From contig JAPTOF010000016.1 of NCBI GenBank assembly GCA_028554755.1, forward strand, positions 9,027,001 through 9,091,000: a stretch of DNA of 64,000 nucleotides. Reading direction: 5' to 3'. The notes under the pieces were generated by a model. It was not told the origin of the DNA. It worked only from the letters and a program-made list of their open reading frames with translations, and made no database searches. A program made the translations under genes and the position numbers. Origin of the DNA: Cordia subcordata. Its lineage: Eukaryota; Streptophyta; Magnoliopsida; Boraginales; Cordiaceae. Shown piece by piece: positions 33,901 to 45,207 of the stretch (its first letter is position 1; each line of letters opens with the position of its first letter).

Positions 33901-34408
33901 GCCTGGAAAATGATCAGGCATAGTGGAATTAGACCAAAGCAATACTACATAGCAAAAGCCTAACTACAGAATCCAAGTTTAATCAAGGTTGTCCCAGAAG
34001 CTGGAGAGAAGAATAGATGGCTCCATTTGCAATTAAACAAGAAAGGAGTGGAACGCTCACCGCCAAGGCTGGTGGGAGTCCTCCAATAACGTCACCGAGG
34101 CCACCGGTTTTACACCAGGGACCACACTCAGCTCCCACGAAGACCAAGCTCATCCCTTTTCCACAGATGATGCTTCCTGAAGGCCTGTCATAGTCTGTCT
34201 TTTTGCCACTAGCCCTGGATGGCTTGGCCACTGCTTTAGCAGGGATTCTAAATTGGAGCACGTCAATGCTGTTGACTGATCTCAACCCATTGTGTGTCAC
34301 AGTTTGAGTCCTGAGGCCTACTTGGGCCAAGTTAGTTTTAGCGTCTGCCGCGGTGGTTGCTCCGCCGCGAATATGTGACACGAAATGTGAAGCAGTAACG
34401 GCCGCCAT
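30995..34408 (-). CDS. GBSS1: Granule-bound starch synthase I, plastid
   Basis: Transfers glucose from ADP-glucose to growing alpha-1,4-glucan and makes amylose inside starch granules of plastids (GT5 family). Thirteen coding exons, minus strand: 34408-34061, 33902-33822, 33736-33638, 33519-33430, 33138-33075, 32984-32884, 32746-32637, 32490-32247, 32155-31979, 31870-31679, 31559-31473, 31372-31244, 31111-30995. They join to 612 residues with no stop, the usual family length. Residues 1 to about 80 are a Ser/Thr/Ala-rich transit peptide. The ADP-glucose motif KTGGLGD is at 100-106 and the second STGGL at 508-512. [30 protein letters not shown] and [18 protein letters not shown] are all intact. 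The C-terminus is LARENVATP. All introns are GT-AG. A leader intron is likely upstream. Confidence 0.97.
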
Positions 34409-35160
34409 AGGTGATACCTCACTTTACAGTCTACATCACCAATTAGATAGATTCACATGAGATAGAGATAGAGAAGATGACTCTATTCACTCACACATGA
34501 TAGTAAATCAGTAATGTTAAGGGAAATCATCCATGTAATTCCAAATAAAATTAATTGAATATTTATGTACTATTTACATGATTCAGAAAACACAGAGACG
34601 GAATATAAGGTGAATTAGCTTTTGCTGGAGAACAGTACAGAGATCACAGCTATGAGGAGAAGAAAAAAATACAACAAAGATGTTTAACGCAAATTTTTTT
34701 CTTTCAATCTACACCATTTTTCCTTTATAAATAAAGCAATATTTAGTGCAGCTTTTAGTGAAAAGCATAGTGTTTTACTTTTCTTTGCCTTGATCTCAAC
34801 AACACAACATAACACGCGACAGGAAAGTGTAAACTTTCTATAGCCAACTTTGGAGAAACAATGCCAACATCTACCAACTCTTAATTACTACAAGAATTGA
34901 TTTCACTGCACCAATTTACCCAAAAAGAAAGAAGAAAATCATGAACACAGACAAAGATTTTGAGAAAGAAGCAAAACAGTTTTATGATGAGCCAAACAGT
35001 AATTTGTAGAAAACTTAAGCCCCAAATAATTTCCAAGATCAAAACTTACATGGCAAAGCAAACAGTGTTTGTGTTTGAGACTTGACAGAACCCTCAGCCT
35101 CTAGTGGTGGTGGTGGTGGTGGTGGTGGGTATTGGGGTTACCACAACTTTGCTGACTGCT
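34409..35160 (-). promoter_or_regulatory. GBSS1 5' region with probable leader intron and GGT repeat
   Basis: A donor-like CCAT/GTAAGT on the minus strand near 35049 and the presence of leader introns in other GBSS1 genes suggest a 5' UTR exon at about 35050-35160 and an intron down to about 34430. The plus strand has (GTG)8 at 35104-35128, which would lie in the leader or core promoter. No TATA box was fixed. Confidence 0.45.
35104..35128. repeat. (GGT)n microsatellite in the GBSS1 leader or promoter
   Basis: Eight uninterrupted GTG/GGT units, reading as ACC repeats in the sense of the GBSS1 transcript. It is likely length-variable between alleles. Confidence 0.85.
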
Positions 35161-36910
35161 GCTACTTGCAACACTCACCCTCACTTCTAAGGCCTAAGGC
35201 TGGAATTTGTAGTCCGTGTTAGATTTTCTTTGACGTTACACGTGGCTTCACTAGAATGGTTTCCCATATTTCTTCTGTACAATGTGGGTCCCCTTCCTTA
35301 TTTTACTATTATTATTATTATTATTATTTTTAGTATCATTGAGGAGAATATGCTGGAAAAGTTGACGACTCTCGTTAGCTCGTCCTTGTGCTCTAATTTT
35401 TTTTTTTTTTGGGTCAGTCGTGTGCTCTAAAAATTGCATTGCATTTTCTTGGTGTAACTTCTATTTGGGCCTTTGGTGGGTCCAGTCCAGATGTAATGCC
35501 AAAAGTTTGGTGGCAAAGCCTTTTGATATTATAATCTACCAGGTGCACATGACACATACGTCTCCTACACTTTATGGACTCTACGTTTCTGTTCATAACT
35601 TTGGTCCACATATGTAATTTTTAGTTATTATGTATGATCCTCGTCTATCCTACCCCTTGATGATTCTACATCCACGATTTTGCCTTCCCACTTGCTATTT
35701 ATTTCTCATAGTATCATTTCCGGCCTTAAATTACATAAAACAGCTCTAGATTTGGTTTCAAGTTGAGTAGCTCAAAATTTTCCATGTGAGTTTTGTTTTT
35801 TTTTTTTTTTTTCTTTTAATTGATTTGTTTGCTTGTCTCAGAAGAAATATCGCCAGTCAAAGGATGCACCAGTGGTGTGGAATTGTTCAAAAACGGCATC
35901 CTGTAATACAGCCCCCTCACTTGAAACTTTTCCCTCTGCATTTTGTGGCATACATTTTCCAACTAGTCATTAGCAGATGCAAGATAAATAGTTAAGAAAC
36001 AGGAGAGCAAAGCTCACAAGATCTCAATGCATCATCATCACTCCTTTCATTTTTCGAGTCTCTTAAATTGATTTTGTCCGTTTTGACTTGGGCAATTTTA
36101 AGGGAAGAAATCTCAATCATGTCAAAAGTTTGTAATCGTCAATGATCATTCTCTGCCTCTGGCTTGTGAACCACACGTGACATTTGAGGTTTTTAACATT
36201 CTCGACGAAATAAGCATATAAAACCATTTTCCACTTTGCTGCTAAGTCCCTATATATGTATACAAGGAAATACTATACTAGAGCTGAATCTATATAAATT
36301 TGGTGTTCAAAAATTGGCTTGGACTCAAAAGCCCACCTCGCTAGACCTACAGCCCAAACAGCTGTGTCATTCACTTGAAGGCCCAAAATCAAGACCCATA
36401 GCTGCTGAATTTAAGGCCCATCACGAGGCCTGTTAGCACTCAAGTACCTCCGAGCCTGTTTGCCTCCTGCTGTGATTTCGAGTAGGAATCAACCTCATCA
36501 CTTTCACAAATACGCTTAAAAGACCATAACTTCAGAAAAGATTAAAAGCTTACCAGCAAGGCATATAGGATGATCAGACGATGCACGTAAACCTTCATAT
36601 TAATCGATATGTTTTTACCCAAAAAAAGAACCAAAACATAAAAAAGCAAAAGAAAATGCACACCATTTTATAGCAACACATATTATTTAAAGCAGCAAAA
36701 ATAAAAATAAAATACTACTGAAAGTTTCCGATTCTCATTCCACCATAACACATATCATAGCTGGAAAATTCGAAAAAAAAAAAAAAAAACCCACAAGAAC
36801 ATAACAAAATTGCCTAGCCTATTGTCATTCTCTCTGGCGCGCAATAAACAACAAAAGCGGGTCGCTGCTGAAAGCATGAAGAATCAATTAGGTATTGTCA
36901 CACATATATA
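35161..36910. other. Intergenic between GBSS1 and the small-protein gene
   Basis: No supported gene. Contains (TTA)n at about 35304-35331, T runs at 35398-35410 and 35793-35811, and an A run at 36773-36790. ORFs of 60-70 residues on both strands have no motif. It should hold the GBSS1 promoter and the 3' end of the small gene. Confidence 0.4.
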
Positions 36911-37262
36911 TCACCGATGAGCTGTGACGAGGGTTTCAATGAATCTCAAGCCGTCGAACCTGGGGACAAATTTCTCCTTCTCAGCTGACATCACCTTACC
37001 ATTATGTATGATTCTTGATCCGTCCTTTAATCAAACACAAACAGGAAATATAAAGCGAATCCAGTTGCTAAATATTAGAACACGATTAATAGTATAAGGA
37101 AAAAAAAAAAAAAAAGAAAAGCTTTTTTAAACAACCAATGCAACCTGAATGACTCAAAGATGTGATGTAGTGTACCTGATAGTAGGAGGAGGAGGAGGAG
37201 GAAAGAGCGAGGGTTGAAGCGGCGAGCAGCGACGCAATAAGAGTGCAAGAGGCCTTCATCAT
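36911..37262 (-). CDS. Small conserved plant protein, 66 residues, signal or anchor peptide
   Basis: Two exons on the minus strand, 37262-37176 and 37024-36911, joined in phase 0 by a GTACAC donor and a TTAAAG acceptor. The N-terminus MMKASCTLIASLLAASTLA reads as a signal peptide or single membrane anchor, followed by six Ser (TCC repeat). The C-terminal half DGSRIIHNGKVMSAEKEKFV continues PRFDGLRFIETLVTAHR and ends in TGA. I recall the PRFDGLRFIETL-TAHR tail as conserved in small uncharacterised plant proteins, possibly Arabidopsis At1g32920. The function is unknown. The start is the first of two adjacent ATGs. Neither exon is long enough to stand out in an ORF scan. Confidence 0.75.
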
Positions 37263-38264
37263 TGATATTAGTAGTAATAGATCGATCTGTTTTCCTTTTT
37301 TTTTTTAATATATATATATATATATATATATTAAATATTAAATAATTAATGCAAGATAGAAAGATTTTGTGGCTTAAAACTGGTATTCAAGTAGACGAAA
37401 CCCGACGAATGTTCGCCGGATCTCGCCCTTCCTTTCCCCAGCCTTGCCTCTCCTCTGTTTTTCCTTTTTGTTTTTTCTGTTTATTCTTTCTTCTTGCTTG
37501 CTTTATTTATGCTCTCTACTATTTAATTTAATTATTTATTATAATAACAATGAATAAGGTACGGCCTACCTTTTCTCTTTTTGCCAACTTTTTTTTATTT
37601 ATTTATAAATAAATAAATAAATACATAACAAGGGTAATGCCCAGATACTTTTACCCACTTCATTCAACTTCCTTTAGTTACTTGTACGTCAGGTCCGCCT
37701 TCTACCCCGACATGTCGGGTCGGGTGCAGAGTTCATGAATAGGTGGCATTTGTGTTGTCGTTGGATTTAAAAACACAGGTGTTTGTATTGACGGCTTTGA
37801 TTCGTCTCATCGTTGGAAGGGTATTTTATCTTATTACCATCCCTAAATAGAACGGCATTAGACATTTGAACCTTTTGAGTGAAATCCAACAATATGTTGA
37901 ACAAGAAAAAAAGAATATATAGAAACTTGTGTAAAACGATGAATATTGACCTGGGTTTTTTAGTTTGGTTAGACGGTTTTGTCAATATTGATATAATGGT
38001 TTTTTGATGGTCAAATTAATACAAGGTATTTGCTTATTTAGCAAAATAAAAAAGATAGAACAAAAAATGAACATATGTTCATCAGGATTTAAGCTTCCGG
38101 AAGAATACAACTGTTTGTTAGCTCTGTCTGACCTGTAACGACCTCCCTGAGGCTCAAAAATTAGAAGCCAAAAACAAATTAATCTTTTCCCTAAATGAAG
38201 AGGATTAAGATAATCCGGCCTTAGATAACTCTTCACTTGCTAAAGAAGCCAGCCAGGTCCAACA
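37263..38264. other. Intergenic, no gene seen
   Basis: Contains (TA)n at 37310-37331 upstream of the small gene and an ataaataaataaata run near 37600-37622. Short ORFs only, none with a motif. Confidence 0.4.
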
Positions 38265-40990
38265 TCATAGCCTTCTACCTATATTTGCAAACCTCCTAGC
38301 AACTCCAAATATAACTGCCTTTGCCAAGAGGCCTCGATCAAGACTACAAGCGAGCACAACTGCCCCACCAACCACTAAGAATTTCAGTATGTTCCTCCCT
38401 TGTGGCTGCTTGTCCAACGACGACTCCATCGACCTTTCCATCTCTTCTCTACTGCTACTAGGGCTTTCCCTGGATTTTAGCTTGTCTACACTAACCTTGG
38501 TGTTAATTTGAGCCATGGAAGCACAACGTGAAAGTGGGCTTCCAGACGCTCTTTGCTTCTGGTATGCACACAATCCAGGCTCAATCTTTCTCACTGTTCC
38601 CCACATCCCTTGTCTTACACCAAGCTTTGTGATTTCCCAAGGTATGCCCATGTCTTCATGATGAAAAAGCAACACCTCACATGCCGTCAACTGCCCATCT
38701 CTCTTCGATTCAATTGGTCATCCCAAGAATAAAGAAAAACAAATGTATTAGCACTTGATTGTTCATAGTATGAAAAGATTATTTTCTAACAGGCTGCCAA
38801 TGCTACTGAGTTGCTTAACCACTGTCTTCATTTGTAGCCGTGTGAGGCTTCCTCAAATGATTGTGGACACAATGTAAGCTTCTAGCAACTAACACAAATT
38901 TAGTAAGGAGTCCTGATTACTTGCACGAATGCACCAACTTGAATAGTACAAATCAACTCTTCTTGGTTTGTTGCCATGTGGCACATTGGAGCATGGAACA
39001 CTCTACAAAATAACAATAAAAGGAAAAGGAAAAAACCAATGGGTTACTTCTGAGCTCATGATCAGTTGGTGCAAAGCTGAAAAGACATAAATTTGTTGGA
39101 ATTAATCTAATATCAGTCAAGTACTTCTACCAATCCTATCCCTATATATACAATAAATTATCATTTTGTTAAAAAAATTTAGGACACCATGTACTTTCTT
39201 TACTATGATATATAATTTATGTTTGTTGTGTTATGTTCCTTAAACTTCTGGCTTGACACCTACAAACCATCTCATTAATGTGATATAAATTTTGTCTATT
39301 CTGTTCTGTTCCTCAAACTTCTAGCTCCACACGTAGAGCCCGTCTCATTAACTGAAAGCCAAAGGATCATTGGGAAAAAGTTGGTTTTTGCTCTATTGTT
39401 ATCATTCAGAATGAAGGTTCATTGGGTGATTCACCATTCAATCATAGGGGCCAACTAGGTGTCGACTTAGAAATATCTCCTGCCACTTTCCCGATTCATA
39501 TTTACTAAGTATGACTGATCATTTAATTTCTTATCTTGAAAGAAAAGATGAGGAGCGATAGTAAGCATCTGAAAGAGTTACCACCATAATTATGTTATGC
39601 TTGTTTACAACTTCACCTGTTCAACTTCAGTTGCATAATGCATATTACCAAATATAAAATCTGAATTTGATTGAACTATATATACCTTCGTGAGATATCA
39701 CAAAACCTGAACTACTTAGTTACTATAAGAATTTTTAGATCGAAGTTTATCAGACTAAATGGAGTTGCAATTAAATCAACTTGATAACTGAATGAATTGG
39801 ATAAACCTTTCTTCTCCTACCTTTGTGACACAATAATATGATCGCCCAGCTTCCCATATGCGATGGCCTATGATGTATTCCCGGTCGCTGCAAAAGAATG
39901 GAAACTGCCGCCTAAGAAACCAGGCAAGTAATAAGAACCCATTACCAATCTGTTCGAAGCACTAAAGCACTAAACAATACATGAAAATGAGCCTTCTACC
40001 TTGCATACCCACTGAACCACCATGGTTCCTGTTGTGGGACTCTATTCCAAAGTCTCGGCATTTATAAGCATGTCATCCCACGTCAACCGGAATTCGTCAT
40101 CCCAGAAGAAATCTCGCACCATTTCAGGAGTAGCATCTTCAAAGACAGTTCTACTATGGTTAGCAGCCATGTTACGCTGCAAGACAAAGTGTAACCTTCA
40201 TGGAAATAAATAACTAAATAGCTACCTCAGGATCTCTCCTCCAAGCTTGGTAGCTCATATTCGAAGTAGAGCGATCCATCATTTGAATCCAAGCAGCTCC
40301 TCCATCATTGTCCTCAACAAGTCGGCATAGATGGTTGAGGTCATTTTCTGTCACAAGGCCCGACTTTTCTGTTTCTAGCTCTGATGATCTGACCGCATAA
40401 AATTCAATTGCCACTAAATTACTTACGTCCCATACAATTAATCAAAGAAAAGAAAATTCACTTGTTAATATATAAACATAGGTAGAAATAAGTAGAAGAT
40501 ATAAAATTTGGTGTCAAAAGCGTGTCCAAAATGTTGGACCAGTAGATACATCAGCAAGATAGAGAGTGTATTATTCAAAACAACCAATTGACAATTGTAG
40601 CAACGACTTCTAACAACTAAGAATTACTGCATTGTGCTAGAGCAACCTCATTTTGGTGTCAGAACTTGAGGACAGTGAGGATAGTGTTGAAGTAGCGTGG
40701 TCAAACCCGTGATCAGAAATCCAAGGAATACAGATAGGCAATTGAGTAAAGAGAGAACTCAAGCAAGAAAAGTGCTGAAAGACAATCCCTTTAGAGGATT
40801 CTGAAGAATATTTAGTAGGAATACAATCAAGAACATCATAAGCAGCAGCTAAAGTAGCCCATTTAGGCTTCCAAACCCAGGCTACCACAACACCCACCGT
40901 AACAGCAACCCAAATGGGCGCCATAAACATCACCACATTCCCAATTGTGGGTCTTTGTATAATCTCTAACAAAGATGCAACCAATGCCAT
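38265..40990 (-). pseudogene. START-domain lipid-binding protein gene with stop and lost splice acceptor
   Basis: Exons, minus strand: 40990-40647, 40388-40226, 40176-40000, 39904-39821, 39002-38921 and about 38713-38265; if intact they would give about 432 residues. The N-terminal membrane segment is in MALVASLLEIIQRPTIGNVV and the residues after it. The START domain includes VFEDATPEMVRDFFWDDEF, FPFFCSDREYIIGHRIWEAG and LTACEVLLFHHEDMGIP. A C-terminal hydrophobic stretch (FLVVGGAVVLACSLDRGLL) follows. Homologues are plant START proteins of the At3g13062/At1g55960 type, which bind lipid or sterol in a membrane-anchored form. Two lesions: codon 214 is TAG (40042-40044), where the family has Glu; and the last intron ends in CCAA instead of CCAG just before 38713, while phase and homology demand that junction. 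Either could be an assembly error; both together suggest decay. Confidence 0.72.
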
Positions 40991-41344
40991 TTAATGCTCT
41001 AATCTTTTTTTTTAATATTTGGAAATTTAAAAGAAAGAAAGCAAAACCCTCGAATCGGTCAGATGAAAGGTGCAGCCTTGGAAGGTTTCAAGTGAAAAGA
41101 TTGTGGAAATGAAAGAAGGAAGAGATGTATTGAAACAGAGAGAGCTATGAGGATAAGAAATCAAAGATAAGCGGTTGGTAGATGTTTAGCTAGGATGGGC
41201 GTAGGTCCCTTTTCCTTCTTTGTTTCGTCTTTTTTCTTTTTTACAGTCATCTTCTTTTTACAGCAGCTTGGTGCTTGGGTGCTTTGATGAAAATGGTAAT
41301 GGGTAAGCTAAGAGCAGAGTAGGTGGTTTGGCTGAAATTGGTTT

Positions 41345-41409
<65 letters not shown>

Positions 41410-42907
41410 CATGAATGAGCAATGGCTTGGCGTGCCTAGCTTTGACTGCATTGGCGAGCGGACTGTGTGGTAGCTTTGGTCTGCGGAGGTGATCGCCGCG
41501 TTTCTCATTTTTCACGTTCCATTTGACTTCTTACTGTTTTCTTAATCTTAATTTGGAGCTGCGGCTGGCTACGTGATTCATGTGATGTAAACATAGTGCT
41601 CCACTCTTCTCATAACCATTTTATGGGAAATTTTTATCCACTCGAGAAAAAAGGTCAAACTTCTATTGGCAGATGTATGACATTCTTTCTAATCATTTTT
41701 TTCATCTTTATTGGGAAATTTTTTATCACGCTTTTGCTTTGGTAATGCAAGTTTGTCCCAAGTCACAAATAATTAACAGATAACCATCATTTTTCCTTTC
41801 TTTTTTTTTTGGGCCGATCTGTTGCTATGTGATAAGAATAGTGACGCTCGCAACAAAGCATAACAGTGTTATGCATTAAATAATAGATCTATGTCATATT
41901 CATACTCAAAAGTCAGCAAAAGCCAACAGGTATGGAAAGCTCTCAGTTTGCGTAGCATCGGTATGTCTTTACTTTCTTTACCTAATCTTTTTTTTCCCCC
42001 CTTGGCGAAATAAAATGCTTATAAGCACTCAAAATAAGCACAGCTAAACAACCGCTATGTTGTATGTGAACACGCAGAATGACGGAACCGTACCCACGGA
42101 GATACAGGCCCTCCACCCTTTCCCTCCAGAGTCCAGCGTCCCATGTTTTCGTTATGCATAATTGATGTTGTTGAAATCTATAGATGCATGGTCCTGCTGA
42201 AGAGACACTCATAAGGTAAAATCACGCCCCAAGCATAAGCAAATGTTAGGTCCCAAATGAACCAAATTGATAAGGACCCCCCAAGTTCAGAACTTTCAGA
42301 TGGCCTACTCACAAATTTCATTTTGTTGTCACTTTTAGAAAAGATTTCTCCCCATCTTTTATGATGCCCAAAGATTTCTTCCATTACATGGAAACTGTAA
42401 TGCTGGACACCATTATCATGTCAAACATGGAATACACAGTTACAAATCCCAAATTTCTATGTTTTTCTTTTCTTTTCTCTTTTTTTCTTTCTTTCCTTTT
42501 TTTAGAACAAAAACTAGAATGTCGAATTGAGGGAAACCCTAAATAGAATATTGAGAATAAGTTAATAGATTGAAGATGAAACCTACAAGGATGTATATAA
42601 ATGAAGGGATCAGCAAAGAGTTATGTCCTTTCATTTCAATGGACACAATTCTTGAGACTAAGCACCCATTTAAAAGGAGAGGTGTAAACCTTTATGGAAG
42701 AGATGCCTATTCCATTCATGAAGCCAAATTTGGCTGGAGAAAACCACCAGTGAACACTATTTCATTCAATCTACTCCTAATCAAAGTCAACACAGTGATT
42801 TAAGTAGAATGATATATCCAGCTGCCCCCAAGTATCCACAAACAAAGTTCGGGTAGATTGGTGTTGCCTTTGACTATACATGCTGATATGCCACGACTAC
42901 TAGAACT
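40991..42907. other. Intergenic between START gene and galactosyltransferase relic
   Basis: No supported gene. 41347-41405 is an (AT)n run; T-rich runs lie near 41795-41810 and 42460-42503. A 77-residue plus-strand ORF at 42570-42803 has no motif. It holds the START gene promoter (right of 40990) and the 3' flank of the pseudogene. Confidence 0.4.
41347..41405. repeat. (AT)n microsatellite, about 29 units
   Basis: Uninterrupted alternating A and T over 59 bases, about 360 bp upstream of the START-domain gene. It translates as an Ile-Tyr repeat on the minus strand, which is not a gene. Confidence 0.95.
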
Positions 42908-43046
42908 TCAAAAAGTAGTGTGCCATATTGCTCCATCACCTTCTCCACAGCGTTGGTGTACTTCTTCCATCCTTTCCACCGATTTACATATACCACTACA
43001 GCTCCAATCGAAAGATGCAGCACAAGGGTTTCCCGCTTAGGCCTTT

Positions 43047-43136
43047 CACTCGCAATCTTTTGATTTTTGAATACAAGAAACAAACATATGTCTGTTTATC
43101 ACTTCCCGAATTTGCAATCTTCCACTCGCAATCTTT
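43047..43136. other. Templated filler DNA at the galactosyltransferase deletion
   Basis: Blocks between retained exon 4 and the last exon: 43071-43090 equals 43342-43361 (20 bases, from intron 3). 43094-43115 repeats 43150-43171 (tttatcacttcccgaatttg, exon 4). 43122-43136 repeats 43047-43060 (cactcgcaatcttt, last exon). Each block is therefore a copy of sequence within about 300 bp. Confidence 0.85.
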
Positions 43137-43520
43137 GGGCGATTAGTTGATTTATCACTTCCCGAATTTGCTTCTACTCGAATTTTTTCCTTGGTATCCT
43201 CTTTAGCAGCTTTAGCAGCAGCCAATTGCATTTCCAGAGAAGAAATGGTTTTGTCTAATGTCCTGAAAGTCGTTATCCATGATCTATAATGGTCTAATTG
43301 GAGTTTCTAGAAGCAAAAATGAAAACAGACTTAAACGATCGATACAAGAAACAAACATATGAGATGGAAGAAGAAAATTACATGATCATATCATGTGTTT
43401 GTGAAACTTGGGAAAGGATGTCTCCTACCTCCAGAGAAGCATCCTGCATTGAAATTTAAAAAAAAAAACACCCCAGAATATTAGAAGAGTTCTTGGGGCC
43501 CATAGTTAAATCAAAATCTA

Positions 43521-43526
43521 ACTTGC
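43521..43526 (-). other. GC-AG intron donor in the galactosyltransferase relic
   Basis: Exon 2 ends AAGAAG and continues GCAAGT, a good GC-type donor that matches the consensus elsewhere. The next exon starts after ATGCAG at 43443 in frame. Confidence 0.65.
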
Positions 43527-43952
43527 CTTCTTCTCACACTTGAGCACAGGATGTTCGCCTGACTTTTGGGTTTCATCAGCCGAAGCCTTATCCATTTCAA
43601 TTGAATTAGGCAAGGCCCAGAACCTGAGAACAAGGTGCACAAGAGCTTGTTGAAACACACCAAATTGCAATATAAAGATGCTCATATATCAAACGCACAA
43701 AATGGATAGCTTGCAGCATCTGATAACTGCTTTGCAATTATCTTAAGTAATACATGATGAAATCTGCAAAAGTAGATATAACTAGACAATATTTCTCTTT
43801 GCTACAAGAGGAGCCACTGAGTACATGCAACAAACACACCTTCACTACAAACAGTAGAGTTGAAGCAAAATTCTTCAGGGATACAGAGTGGATGCTGGTG
43901 CAGCAAAGTTGAGCGGCAAGGCAGAATATCATTTTTATGTCACATGTGATAG

Positions 43953-44336
43953 TCAATAAGCCAAGTCTTTTGAAGAGATAAAATCATCAATGGAGAATGC
44001 AGTTGCCTTTCTACCAGGCTCTTTCAGATATTGAAAGGTCTCCTGCAAACTCAAGATGATCAATGATTCACGATACGTTCAACTAACAGTAAATACATCA
44101 CAATTCTTCATTGGTGGTATTTGCATAGCTCCCACATTTAGCTAATCACTCCGCCAGGTTCCTACACCACGAATTTACCATTGCTTCGTTTGTCGTAGTA
44201 ATAGTGCTTTACCTTACATTGTATTAATATAACATACATATCTAGAAGCTAATCAAGAAATTAACATTACCTGGAGAACTGGATAAGGATTGCTCCTCAC
44301 AACAACCCTTGAAGGCCTAAACCCCCTCCCCTCCAT
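43953..44336 (-). CDS. Candidate 51-residue protein in intron 1 of the galactosyltransferase relic
   Basis: Two minus-strand segments join in phase 0: 44336-44271 (MEGRGFRPSRVVVRSNPYPV then LQ), with donor CAG/GTAATG, and 44042-43953 (ETFQYLKEPGRKATAFSIDD then FISSKDLAY, stop TGA), with acceptor TTTGCAG. The splice signals are good and the join reads as a globular, basic small protein. I do not recognise the family. It could also be an alternative exon pair or chance. No support outside the sequence. Confidence 0.35.
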
Positions 44337-45207
44337 TGAAGAGATAAAATTGAAAAATCAAGTAAAAGAAAAAGAAAAGCAGACAAAAGGTCCAAATATA
44401 CCACAAGCTACCTGCGTCGCCGTGTATAATACACACATTTTACACTAAATGATAGATGATACAAAAAGAAAACACATTTTGAATTCAGTCTTGGAACCAT
44501 AAACATCCAAGACAGAAATCTTGAATCCGTAAAACCACATTGCGGATGTTGCCATACAAAGAGAGATAGAGGCAGGAGCAACTTCTGCATCTGTGTTATA
44601 CTCCCAACACAATGTAATAAGAAATTTAACAAATAAGGAAAAGAGGGTGGTAGTAGTAATTATGAGCCGGTGTTAATACAATAAATTAATAAACCAATAT
44701 CATTAGCTCAAGCTTTTAGATGCAAGCTTTTAGATGCAGTGGTAATTGTATCATAGCCCAGAAACCAAACGGCCTCAGGCACGATCCTTCCCGTGACCTA
44801 TTTAAAAGACATTAGATTGTCCACGTGCAAGCTATAATCAAATCTCGCTGCAGGTGAGTGGGCGTGTTAATACAATAAATCAATATTTTCTTTACAAGCT
44901 TAAGCTTTTAGACGGAGTGGTAACTCAAGAACGAGAAATGGTGAAAAAAGATGAAGATCGACAAGGTCAAAGGCTGCATAGCTAAAGTAAGCAAGCAAAG
45001 CAAGTTAGGTTGAAGCATAGTTATAGTTTTGAATAATATATATATACATATATATAGTGGGGAGTGCACGAACCTGTTGACAACAAGAATCCCAAAGCAG
45101 AAGCTAGCAATGCACAGCACAGACACCCATGAAGTAGAGACACCATTGCCAACCTTGTGTGGTGATCTAGTCCCAAGCATTAGCCCCGTGTTCAAAATCA
45201 AGACCAA

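Larger units (their letters stand above)
42908..45207 (-). pseudogene. Beta-1,3-galactosyltransferase (GT31) pseudogene, catalytic region deleted
   Basis: The family transfers galactose in the Golgi (type II membrane proteins with an N-terminal DUF4094). Retained: exon 1 45180 (or 45207) to 45074, with the membrane anchor SVLCIASFCFGILVVNR; exon 2 43623-43527 (FWALPNSIEMDKASADETQ); exon 3 43443-43382 (DILSQVSQTHDMI); exon 4 from 43262 (TLDKTISSLEMQLAAAKAAK) up to NRPK near 43137. The sequence then jumps to the last exon, 43060-42908: [20 protein letters not shown] and the end AIWHTTF. The whole catalytic domain with its Asp motif is absent. The last exon has two nonsense codons (TGG to TGA and CAA to TAA by comparison with the family). 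Filler of about 75 bp at the junction is copied from nearby sequence. Confidence 0.88.

Noticed and set aside
41258..41515. ORF with Ile-Tyr repeat
   Set aside because: Produced by the (AT)n microsatellite; no motif on either side.
42570..42803. 77-residue ORF as a gene
   Set aside because: No recognisable motif, no splice context, lies in the 3' flank of the pseudogene.
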